Positions 15,982 through 23,510 of a DNA stretch of 64,000 bases are shown piece after piece (positions within the stretch are counted from its first letter, which is position 1; every line of letters begins with the position of its first letter). This DNA comes from Chryseobacterium jejuense. GTDB lineage: Bacteria > Bacteroidota > Bacteroidia > Flavobacteriales > Weeksellaceae. The notes under the pieces are model-generated. The model was not told the origin of the DNA and searched no databases. It saw only the letters and a program-made list of their open reading frames with translations. Where the stretch lies: positions 1 to 64,000 of the forward strand of contig NZ_FNEG01000007.1 in the NCBI RefSeq assembly GCF_900100075.1, written 5' to 3'. The position numbers and the translations under genes are program-made.

Positions 15982-18236
15982 TAATTGACTACGCCTATTT
16001 TGGCTGTCGCTTTATCAGAACCATCTTCATTGGTCATAAGTACAAAGTAAATTCCCGATGCCACTCTGGCTCCTCGTTGGTTGTTAAGATCCCATTCATA
16101 AGTTCCTCCTCGTGCTATTGCAGAATGTACAACATTTCCTGCAGCATCAACGATTCTTATGTTGGTTTTTTCTGCTAGTCCCTTAATGGTAACTTTTCCT
16201 TTGAAATTAGAATAAACCACAGGGTTAGGATAGACCATTACTTCTCCAAAATTGGATGTTACATCTGTGATATCGCCCTGATAAGTTACAATCCCGTTAT
16301 AAGTTACAAAATATACTTTTCCTGTTTTTCTGTCTACTTTTATATCGGTAACAGTATTGGTAGGAAGAGGAGAATTTTCCATGGTAAAATGCTTGATGGT
16401 TCTTTGACCGTCTGCAGAAAGGTAATATACACCTCCTCCTTCTACAGAAACCCATTTATAATTTCCTCCGTCTGGTTCTATCTGAAGAATGCTTGAATCT
16501 CTGAATAGCTCTTCACCAATCCCGTTTTGTTCTATAATTATAGGACTAACCTTAGGTTCGGGAGCTTTTATTGCAGTAGCAGCATTAGATAAGACTCTTA
16601 CTCCTTTATCTGTACTAATCCATACATCACCAGATTTGTCAGCGGCTACAGATAATGTTCCGGAAGCAGTAGATGGAAAGCCATTTTTTTCATCTAATAT
16701 ATAGTCGGTATCATCAGAAAAGTTGAGTGGATCTTTATAGTCATACACCCAAAAAGCATTTGTCCTTGATAAAGGTATCCATAACATATTTTCATAAATG
16801 ATAGGTTTTTGTACGGATGCACTTTTAAAATTAGATACTTTTAGATTGAAATCATCTTTAGCCTTGTCATAAACTGCCACTGCGGGACCTCCATCATTAT
16901 ATGAAAATACAGCGAAAATATTGTTTTGAGTATCAGTTGTAAAGCCTACAGCTCGTCTTTCGTTAGAAGTAGCTTTTACTGGATAGTATTTTACAAAATC
17001 AAAGTCTTTATTTGTAGCATTATATTTTAGCTTATAGATTCCCTGGGAACTCATTGTATAGTTTGCAAAGAGAACTTCACTATTATCAAGAGGATTAAGG
17101 ATAGCGTCTAATACATTGATAGCTCCGGTGAAAGTTTTAAAGTAAGAAGGATAAATCCATTCTGTCCCATTAAAATAATAAAATCCAGGTCTTTTAGGGT
17201 TATTTATTGGACCATTGTATCTTCCCACTCTTGCTCCAGTGGAAACCAATAACTGATTGTTATCGTGTATACCTATCTTATAAGCAAAATTAAATTCTGG
17301 GCCTGAAGGTCTATAGGTATGATTACTTTCATCCTTTATTCCTGATAATACAGTTCCTCCAAATAATCTTCCGCCAGCCATCGTAGCAGTATTACACTGC
17401 TCTCCAAAGTCTGTCGCATTCGAATTGGTTCCGTTTAGCCCAAATGTATATACTCTGCTGTCTGTAACTACAATATTATTCTCAGTTACAACAACATCCT
17501 GAATATTTCCAAGATTAATAGGCAACTGAATAGGGGCTCCATTATTATAAATGAATGCAGCGGTAGCAGAAGAAAATGCTAATTCAGATTCGGAATCAAT
17601 GTGTTTGAAGGCTCCGGGAACCTCAGTAACCCATGTAGAGAATGCTGGGAATGTATTATTTATTTCATGACTCTTCAAACCTGAATTGGTAACAGAGTAT
17701 ACTTTATTTCCGAATATGGTAGCTTCATTACTGGCTTCAAATGTTCCTCCGTTAAGGAAAAATGCAGAATCAATGAATTCTTTCTTTTTTAGGTTAAATA
17801 TTGAGACTCCATACCCTACAGAAATGGTGGCTCTATCTCCAGTGATAGAAATATGATTGATTTTTTTATTTCCGTTATACCCAGTGGCAATAGGAATATC
17901 AACAATGTATTTAACTTCATTGGGAGTAACCACATCTATGGCTCCGTTTTCATAACCAATAACTCCTGTTTTGCTTTTAGGATCATAATCGAAAGCCGTT
18001 ATGCCTATATTATGAAGACCATTTGCTTTAGACAATTTCGTAATTTCTCCTGTTGATATGGTATAATAGAATATCCCGTTTTCTGTGGCAGCTACTATTC
18101 GTCCATTGTCTTCCTTCATAGTTAAGACATTATTATAGGAAAAGAGATCTGCCCATTTTTTTGATGAAATGACCTGAGCTTTTGTAAACTGCAGGGAGGC
18201 TAAAATACCAAGAGAAATTAGAGAGAGTTTTTTCAT
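15981..18236 (-). CDS. porZ: PorZ-like type IX secretion protein with beta-propellers
   Basis: Component of the T9SS attachment complex at the cell surface, thought to help deliver anionic lipopolysaccharide to the sortase PorU. The 751-residue protein has a signal peptide (through TKAQ), repeated propeller-like units throughout (for example VAATENGIFYYT, VWISTDKGVRVLS, and KVYFVTYNGIVTY), and a C-terminal T9SS-type sorting domain from about residue 665 (VMVYPNPV, IRIVDAAGNVV, ASGIYFVLM). These features and the position directly upstream of recO match PorZ loci in other Bacteroidetes. One base separates it from the preceding metallophosphatase gene. PorZ is unusual among T9SS parts because it carries the sorting signal itself, as seen here. 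Confidence 0.88.
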   Translation of the reverse strand: MKKLSLISLGILASLQFTKAQVISSKKWADLFSYNNVLTMKEDNGRIVAATENGIFYYTISTGEITKLSKANGLHNIGITAFDYDPKSKTGVIGYENGAIDVVTPNEVKYIVDIPIATGYNGNKKINHISITGDRATISVGYGVSIFNLKKKEFIDSAFFLNGGTFEASNEATIFGNKVYSVTNSGLKSHEINNTFPAFSTWVTEVPGAFKHIDSESELAFSSATAAFIYNNGAPIQLPINLGNIQDVVVTENNIVVTDSRVYTFGLNGTNSNATDFGEQCNTATMAGGRLFGGTVLSGIKDESNHTYRPSGPEFNFAYKIGIHDNNQLLVSTGARVGRYNGPINNPKRPGFYYFNGTEWIYPSYFKTFTGAINVLDAILNPLDNSEVLFANYTMSSQGIYKLKYNATNKDFDFVKYYPVKATSNERRAVGFTTDTQNNIFAVFSYNDGGPAVAVYDKAKDDFNLKVSNFKSASVQKPIIYENMLWIPLSRTNAFWVYDYKDPLNFSDDTDYILDEKNGFPSTASGTLSVAADKSGDVWISTDKGVRVLSNAATAIKAPEPKVSPIIIEQNGIGEELFRDSSILQIEPDGGNYKWVSVEGGGVYYLSADGQRTIKHFTMENSPLPTNTVTDIKVDRKTGKVYFVTYNGIVTYQGDITDVTSNFGEVMVYPNPVVYSNFKGKVTIKGLAEKTNIRIVDAAGNVVHSAIARGGTYEWDLNNQRGARVASGIYFVLMTNEDGSDKATAKIGVVN

Positions 18237-18237
18237 G

Positions 18238-19188
18238 TTATGCTATTATGCTGCTGTCTATTGCCTGGTTGTTCCAGGAAATATGCTGTACGTTTTTGTT
18301 TGAATCAAAATAAAAATCTATTCTACCTAAAAGAAGTCCTGCCCATCCCACCTGGTTAACAAGAACGTTTTTTCCTTGTCTGTTAGTGAATGTCTGAGGT
18401 TCCGGTAAAAATGTATGGGTGTGACCACCAAGGATGATATCTATATTTTCCGTATTGGCGGCTAAAAGTTTATCGCTAACCTTATTGGGTTCATCTTTAT
18501 AATCGTATCCAATATGCGAAAGGCAAATGACAAGATCACATTTCTGGTCTTTTTTCAAGAGGTTTGAATAGTGTTGGGCTACATCAATCGGATTAGAATA
18601 TACGGTTTCGGCATACTGCTTTTTACCTACAAGGCCATCCAACTGAATTCCTACTCCAAAGATTCCCACTTTGATTCCGTTCTTATTGAAGATTTTATAA
18701 GGAGATGTTTTCCCATCAAGAATTGTATTCTTAAAATCATAATTGGAACAGATGAAAGGGAACTTCGCATTCGGAAGAACCTTTAGAAATCCTTCAAGCC
18801 CGTTATCAAAATCATGATTTCCCATAGTAGAAGCATCATACTTCATCATGGACATTAATTTGAATTCCAGCTCACCACCAAAAAAGTTAAAATAAGGGGT
18901 TCCCTGAAAAATATCTCCGGAATCAAGAAGAAGTACATTGCTTTCCTGATTTCTGATGTGCTGAATTAAGCTGGCCCTTCTTGCAAAGCCTCCCTGGTTA
19001 GGATTCTTTGTATAGCTTGCATCAAAAGGTTCTATTCTGCTATGCTGATCGTTAGTATGAAGAATGGTTAGTTTATTCGCGGATTTTAAGTTGAGAATTT
19101 TTAATTCTTCCGCCATCATCATATTGGGAGCTAAAGCCATTGCTAAAGATCCGCCACCTATTGCTTTTAAAAAACTTTTTCTATCCAT
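18238..19188 (-). CDS. 5'-nucleotidase-type metallophosphatase, catalytic half
   Basis: Predicted periplasmic phosphoesterase acting on nucleotides. The 316-residue protein has a signal with DRKSFLK at its N-terminus (Tat-like, but RK rather than RR), then the metallophosphoesterase motifs: LTILHTNDQHSRIEP (Asp-x-His), LLLDSGDIFQG (GDxxxG), TMGNHDFDNG (GNHD/E), and ILGGHTHTFLPEP (GHxH). It ends shortly after, so it lacks the C-terminal substrate-binding domain of UshA-type enzymes; that domain is encoded by the gene immediately upstream (19188-19946). Start codon and upstream stop overlap as TAATG. The two products presumably assemble. Downstream are porZ and recO in the same operon. Confidence 0.9.
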   Translation of the reverse strand: MDRKSFLKAIGGGSLAMALAPNMMMAEELKILNLKSANKLTILHTNDQHSRIEPFDASYTKNPNQGGFARRASLIQHIRNQESNVLLLDSGDIFQGTPYFNFFGGELEFKLMSMMKYDASTMGNHDFDNGLEGFLKVLPNAKFPFICSNYDFKNTILDGKTSPYKIFNKNGIKVGIFGVGIQLDGLVGKKQYAETVYSNPIDVAQHYSNLLKKDQKCDLVICLSHIGYDYKDEPNKVSDKLLAANTENIDIILGGHTHTFLPEPQTFTNRQGKNVLVNQVGWAGLLLGRIDFYFDSNKNVQHISWNNQAIDSSIIA

Positions 19189-19946
19189 TACTTTTTACCG
19201 ATAAAATTTAAACGAACATCTGTAGGAGTAACAATTTCAGGATTCCTCTTGAAATAATCTATGTATAAATCTCTAAGTTTTACTCCTGTAGGAATAGATT
19301 CTCCTTTTGAAAAGAATTTCATATTATCACCACCTAAAGCCAGATAGTCTGAAGTTGCAATATAGTAATCCTTATTAGGATCTACTTCTTTTCCGTTAAT
19401 TAAAGATTTGGTTAATTGTCCGTTTTTTGTTTCAATATATAAATGAGAAACCGGATTGTTTACCTGTGTTTTAGCATAGTATTCAAAAAGTCCGGGTAAA
19501 TCTGTCCCTTTCATTTTTACAATGATGAGTTCATTTTCGAAAGGCATTACTTCAAAGAGATTTTTAAGCATGATATCACCTTGTCCAATCGTAGTACGAA
19601 TTCCTCCAATATTGATTAATGCGGCATCTACATTTTGTTTAAGGTGGGTTTTCGTCCATTCATCACCGCCTTCAAGGGTATAATCTGCTAAAAGATTTCC
19701 AAGATTACTGTTATCTCCCTGCTTGGTAAGGTCTGTATTGGTATGCGAGATTTTTTGATTCATCTCTTTATCCAATTTCTGTTTATAAGGTTCAATAAAT
19801 TTTACAAACTCCTCATCATTTTTTAGCTCATTATTAATAGAAATGTTTTTCTGGGTCTTTACATTCGCAAGCTGCAGTGTAGAAGCCGTTTTGCATGCGG
19901 TAAGAGATGCCAGAGCAATTCCTAATAACAAGAATTTATTTTTCAT
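19188..19946 (-). CDS. 5'-nucleotidase C-terminal-domain lipoprotein
   Basis: The substrate-binding half of a split 5'-nucleotidase. The 252-residue protein has a lipoprotein signal (LLGIALASLTAC, Cys18) and the C-terminal nucleotidase domain pattern: DLTKQGDNSNLGNLLADYT, NIGGIRTTIGQGDI, LFEVMPFENELIIVKMKG, and YIATSDYLALGGDNM. In UshA these parts follow the metallophosphatase domain; here they come first in the operon as a separate lipid-anchored protein, and the catalytic half follows with a one-base overlap. It heads the four-gene operon ending in recO. Domain identity is secure; the physical partnership is inferred from context. Confidence 0.88.
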   Translation of the reverse strand: MKNKFLLLGIALASLTACKTASTLQLANVKTQKNISINNELKNDEEFVKFIEPYKQKLDKEMNQKISHTNTDLTKQGDNSNLGNLLADYTLEGGDEWTKTHLKQNVDAALINIGGIRTTIGQGDIMLKNLFEVMPFENELIIVKMKGTDLPGLFEYYAKTQVNNPVSHLYIETKNGQLTKSLINGKEVDPNKDYYIATSDYLALGGDNMKFFSKGESIPTGVKLRDLYIDYFKRNPEIVTPTDVRLNFIGKK

Positions 19947-20050
19947 ATGCTGTAAATTATTTTTATAAAGGTCATATGCAATCGCCGTTATTTCGGTGTT
20001 TTTATAAACAATTTCGATTATAGCGATTTCATAATATCTTTTAGTATATG

Positions 20051-20058
20051 CAAATATA
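20051..20058 (-). promoter_or_regulatory. Possible -7 element of the nucleotidase-porZ-recO operon
   Basis: Minus-strand TATATTTG followed by C fits TAnnTTTG, about 105 bases before the first start codon. No clear TTG at -33 is present, so the call is tentative. Confidence 0.35.
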
Positions 20059-20112
20059 ACTATATGTATAATAAAACATTATTATTTATTACAAATTCTT
20101 ATTGTAAATGAT

Positions 20113-20120
20113 TAAATTTG
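20113..20120 (+). promoter_or_regulatory. -7 promoter element of dapA
   Basis: TAAATTTG fits TAnnTTTG and lies 19 bases before the dapA ATG. The -33 region is not recognisable. Confidence 0.5.
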
Positions 20121-20139
20121 GCAAAAATAATTCGAACAG

Positions 20140-21012
20140 ATGAGCATTTTAAAAGGAGTAGGTGTTGCATTGGTAACACCCTTTAATGAAGATTTATCCG
20201 TTGACTTCGACAGTTTAACAAAACTGATTGATTATAACATTGATAACGGAACCAATTATTTGGTAGTATTAGGAACTACAGCTGAGGCTGCAACGCTTTC
20301 TGATGATGAGAAGAAACAGGTAATTGAGCATATCATTAAGGTAAATAATAAACGTCTTCCTTTGGTTTTAGGAATTGGCGGGAACAATACTCTTGAAGTC
20401 AAGAAACAGATTGAAGAAGCAGATCTTTCTGCATTTGAAGCAGTACTTTCTGTATCTCCGTATTATAATAAACCTAACCAGGAAGGTCTTTACCAACATT
20501 ATAAGGCTTTAGCTTCTACAGGGAAAAATATCATTATTTATAATGTTCCGTCCAGAACTGGGCAGAATGTTGATGCAGATACTACACTTCGTCTGGCAAC
20601 AGAATTCCCAAATCTATTTATGATTAAAGAGGCGTCTCCAAATATCTTACAGTATTTTGATATCCTTAGAAAGAAACCGGAAGGTTTTTCTGTAGTTTCC
20701 GGAGATGATGAATATACCCTTCCTGTAACGTTAGCTGGAGGTGATGGAGTAATTTCTGTAATCGGACAGGGGTATCCAAAAGAGTTCTCTACAATGGTAC
20801 AATTGGCTTTTGAAGGAAAGGTAAAAGAGGCTTATGAGATTCACAATAAATTGGTTGATATTACACGCCTTATTTTTGCAGAAGGTAACCCTTGCGGTAT
20901 TAAAGTAGTATTAGCTGAAAAAGGAATCATTAAGAATTATCTGAGACTTCCTTTAGTTCAGGCATCAGAAGGACTTTATGGTAAAATTAAAGCTGAAATG
21001 GCTAAGATTTAA
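20140..21012 (+). CDS. dapA: 4-hydroxy-tetrahydrodipicolinate synthase
   Basis: Condenses pyruvate with aspartate semialdehyde in the first committed step of lysine/diaminopimelate synthesis (EC 4.3.3.7). The 290-residue TIM barrel shows GVGVALVTPFNEDLSVD at the N-terminus, VLGTTAEAATL, the catalytic Tyr in IIIYNVPSRTGQN, and the Schiff-base Lys in LFMIKEASPN, with GDDEYTLP further on. Length is standard. It is a single gene with its own -7 element and a strong terminator. No unusual feature. Confidence 0.96.
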   Translation: MSILKGVGVALVTPFNEDLSVDFDSLTKLIDYNIDNGTNYLVVLGTTAEAATLSDDEKKQVIEHIIKVNNKRLPLVLGIGGNNTLEVKKQIEEADLSAFEAVLSVSPYYNKPNQEGLYQHYKALASTGKNIIIYNVPSRTGQNVDADTTLRLATEFPNLFMIKEASPNILQYFDILRKKPEGFSVVSGDDEYTLPVTLAGGDGVISVIGQGYPKEFSTMVQLAFEGKVKEAYEIHNKLVDITRLIFAEGNPCGIKVVLAEKGIIKNYLRLPLVQASEGLYGKIKAEMAKI

Positions 21013-21044
21013 TAATTTGTCTATTAAACATCATACTATACAAC

Positions 21045-21077
21045 AAAGTGAAAAGTTCAGGCTTTTCACTTTTTTTA
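21045..21077 (+). terminator. Terminator of dapA
   Basis: An 11-bp stem (AAAGTGAAAAG / CTTTTCACTTT) with a 6-base loop runs into seven or more Ts. Confidence 0.88.
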
Positions 21078-21094
21078 ATCATAATCCATAAAAT

Positions 21095-21595
21095 ATGAAA
21101 TTAATTAAAGCAACAGGGAAAGATATTCCCCTGATTCAGGATCTGGCAAGAAGATCGTGGGAAAACGCTTATGCAGAGATCCTTTCGGAAGAACAAATGG
21201 AGTATATGCTCTCTGAAATGTATTCAGAAGTGGAAATTCAAAATCACCTTCAGAATCCCAATTATCATTATTATCTGATTGAAGATGAAAGTAATCATTC
21301 TTATGAAGGGTTTATTGGATACGAACACAATTATGAAGACCAAACTACAAAGCTTCATCGCATTTATCTTGTTCCGGAAAGTAAAGGAAAAGGATTTGGA
21401 AAAGGTGCACTTCAGTTTTTAAATGAGAAAGTTTCTGAGAACGGAAATAAAAGAATTATCCTTAATGTGAATAAAAATAATGCAGCCCGAAACTTTTATG
21501 AATCCCAAGGCTACAGGGTTTATGGAGAGGGAGTCTTTGATATCGGAAACGGATTTGTGATGGATGATTTTTTAATGGAGTTTCTAATTCACTGA
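21095..21595 (+). CDS. GNAT family N-acetyltransferase
   Basis: Predicted acetyl-CoA-dependent acyltransferase. The 166-residue protein has motif A as LHRIYLVPESKGKGFGKGAL (SKGKGFGKG being the acyl-CoA loop) and motif B NVNKNNAARNFYESQGYRVYGEG, plus a C-terminal VMDDFLMEF, an arrangement seen in GNAT proteins of the RimI/diamine-type branch. The acceptor is unknown. It sits between two terminators and is probably transcribed alone. Start ATG at 21095 gives a normal N-terminus (MKLIKATGKDIP). Confidence 0.85.
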   Translation: MKLIKATGKDIPLIQDLARRSWENAYAEILSEEQMEYMLSEMYSEVEIQNHLQNPNYHYYLIEDESNHSYEGFIGYEHNYEDQTTKLHRIYLVPESKGKGFGKGALQFLNEKVSENGNKRIILNVNKNNAARNFYESQGYRVYGEGVFDIGNGFVMDDFLMEFLIH

Positions 21596-21767
21596 TATTT
21601 GACTTAAAATTTTGTAACTTTATCCCGTAATTCTATAACAAGTGATTTCTTTTTTTGAATCATCTTTGTTTCAGAACCAAATCACTTATAATAATACATT
21701 CATATGCTTGGTTTTGAGCTGACATAGCTTTTTATCAGTATATTTTTTTCATCCTTAGTGTTTAAAT

Positions 21768-21795
21768 TCCTGTATTTTCGGATACAGGAGTTTTT
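21768..21795 (+). terminator. Terminator or leader hairpin between GNAT and AraC genes
   Basis: TCCTGTAT / ATACAGGA with a 6-base loop is followed by GTTTTT. It lies in a 296-base gap with no other gene. Upstream, AAGTGATTT (about 21641) and AAATCACTT (about 21681) form a second, wider inverted repeat. Either readout ends the GNAT transcript or belongs to a long leader of the AraC-type gene. Confidence 0.6.
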
Positions 21796-21891
21796 GCGTA
21801 TATATATTATGTTAAAAAAATATTTTCTATTTCACATTTAATTGAAATAAATTATTATATTTACTAAAAAAATAGGCTTACTTATACCAGG

Positions 21892-22473
21892 ATGAAAATG
21901 TACGTTAAATTTGATTTCAATGCTCTTTGTAAAAAGGTATTGGACGAAAAACTGAAGGAGCACGGGCTGAAATACCGGTTGCTGAACTTCGGTGAGGTGG
22001 AGTTCTATGAACCCTTTACGCAAGAGCAACATAATCTTTTCAAGAAGAATCTTGAGGATTATGGTATTGAGATCATAGAAAGCCAGAAAACGGCTTTGGT
22101 ACAGAAAATAAAAGATGCAATTGTAGAACTTGTTTTTTCTGAAGAGATTATTCCTGTAAAAGCATCCATTTATATTTCTGAAAAACTGAATCACAGCTAT
22201 GGATATCTTTCCAATCTGTTTTCAGAGGTTGCTTATACTTCCATTGAGAATTTTATTATTCTCCAGAAAATAGAGCACGCAAAAGCTTTGATTATAAGGA
22301 ATAAGCAAAGTCTTACCGAAATTGCCCATAAGCTGAATTATTCCAGCGTGGCGCATTTAAGTACTCAGTTTAAAAATACGACAGGAATTACACCCTCACA
22401 GTTTCAAAAGATCATAGGAAAAAGAAGAAGAGCCCAAAGCATGGTAATAAACCCTAAAATGCAGTATGAATAA
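21892..22473 (+). CDS. AraC family transcriptional regulator with HMA-like N-terminal domain
   Basis: Predicted DNA-binding regulator. In 193 residues, the C-terminal half is an AraC-type double helix-turn-helix (ISEKLNHSYGYLSNLFSEV, then LTEIAHKLNYSSVAHLSTQFK and TGITPSQFQK). The N-terminal 60-70 residues look like the small ferredoxin-like domain found in a group of Bacteroidetes AraC regulators, where a CxxC metal site is common; here the first Cys position is Asn (FDFNALC), leaving one Cys. That comparison is from memory. The reading frame overlaps the next gene, a receiver-like protein, by eight bases, so the two are co-translated. Upstream is a 296-base leader with hairpins. Confidence 0.82.
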   Translation: MKMYVKFDFNALCKKVLDEKLKEHGLKYRLLNFGEVEFYEPFTQEQHNLFKKNLEDYGIEIIESQKTALVQKIKDAIVELVFSEEIIPVKASIYISEKLNHSYGYLSNLFSEVAYTSIENFIILQKIEHAKALIIRNKQSLTEIAHKLNYSSVAHLSTQFKNTTGITPSQFQKIIGKRRRAQSMVINPKMQYE

Positions 22474-22912
22474 AGAATTTCTGAACGTAATTGTAGCAGA
22501 TAATGATGAAAACACCTTAATTTTTTTTAAAAATATATTTAAAGAGCTTAAGATCTCTATAAAAGTTCAATGTTTCAACAATGGAAAAAATTTGATGGAG
22601 TATCTTAACAACAATGATGCTGTAGTTCCCGAAATCGTTTTTATTAATTACACTATTCCCGGAAAAGACAGTATGGAATGTATTGATGAACTAAAAGCCA
22701 ATCCAAAGTTCAGTAATATGGTGACAGCCATTTATAGTGAAGAGATCTCTGAGAATGAAATTGAAGAAACTTTTGTAAAAGGAAACAATATTTGTATGAG
22801 AAAACCTTCTGATTTTGGAACTTTAAAAAAGGTCCTTACAGAGATTATTACAATAAACTGGCAATATTATACCTCAGGATTAAATAAAGATAATTTTATT
22901 CTAAAAGTATGA
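22466..22912 (+). CDS. Degenerate response-regulator receiver protein (Asp to Asn)
   Basis: A 148-residue stand-alone receiver-domain protein. The acidic pocket is partly kept (VADND, D12 and D14), the conserved Lys is present (RKP, K113) and the Thr/Ser strand is recognisable (VTAIYSEE). At the phospho-acceptor position, however, the sequence is PEIVFINYTIPGKDS, so residue 61 is Asn where Asp is expected four residues before the conserved Pro. It should not be phosphorylated in the usual way and may act as a constitutive or ligand-driven switch. It begins within the end of the AraC gene (eight-base overlap), implying a functional pair. No sensor kinase is nearby. Confidence 0.85.
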   Translation: MNKEFLNVIVADNDENTLIFFKNIFKELKISIKVQCFNNGKNLMEYLNNNDAVVPEIVFINYTIPGKDSMECIDELKANPKFSNMVTAIYSEEISENEIEETFVKGNNICMRKPSDFGTLKKVLTEIITINWQYYTSGLNKDNFILKV

Positions 22913-23479
22913 TGTATAGGTAGTTTCTGATTTCCATTTTAGAAGAATGGAATGTTATTTGTTGTATAATATTCACATTGAAGTGAAAATTTTATAACTA
23001 ATAACTGAAATAATATAAAAAAGAATACAGTTAATATTCAGACATTTGTAAATGTAAACTTAGTGACACAAATTAGATTATATACATGAAGATATAGATG
23101 AATGAAAAGTAATTGTTTCTACAGTAAAAATATATAAATCACGATGTAAACAAAATGAGTTATATTCATTTCCAATTTTAAAGCATAGAAGATCTTTAAA
23201 CAAAACGGTACAATCATGAAAACTCGAAATAGTTGGAGATATTTTTTATTCGTTTCATTCCCTCATCTCCACTAGACACAGTTAGTTTTTATAATAAGCA
23301 AGTTGGAAAAATAATTCATTTTGTTTTTTTTATAATTTATTTTAATAGTGATGACTTATCTTCAAATAATATATAGATATTTTCACACCACATCACAAAA
23401 TATTAAGTTTAAGCTATTAAAATAAATTTTTAAGCAGACCAAAAAAGTAATTTCTTCTAAATAACAGTTTTATAAGGGG
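22913..23479. other. Gene-free AT-rich stretch before a terminator; possible small RNA
   Basis: Nearly 570 bases without a supportable gene. One 19-codon frame starts at 23217 and another hairpin-like GGAGAT/ATCTCC pair lies at about 23236-23270. No TTG/TAnnTTTG pair was found with confidence. The strong plus-strand terminator at its end suggests a transcript, either a long 3' UTR of the receiver gene or a separate RNA. Confidence 0.35.
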
Positions 23480-23510
23480 ACCGCAGGAAAGTTTTTCTGC
23501 GGTTTTTTTT
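23480..23510 (+). terminator. Strong plus-strand terminator facing recG
   Basis: ACCGCAG / CTGCGGT closes a 10-base loop and is followed by eight Ts (23503-23510). The T tract overlaps the recG stop codon on the other strand. The nearest plus-strand gene ends 570 bases earlier. Confidence 0.85.

Noticed and set aside
23217..23276. 19-codon frame (MKTRNSWRY...) in the recG-side gap
   Set aside because: No clear ribosome-binding region, no homology recognised, very short.
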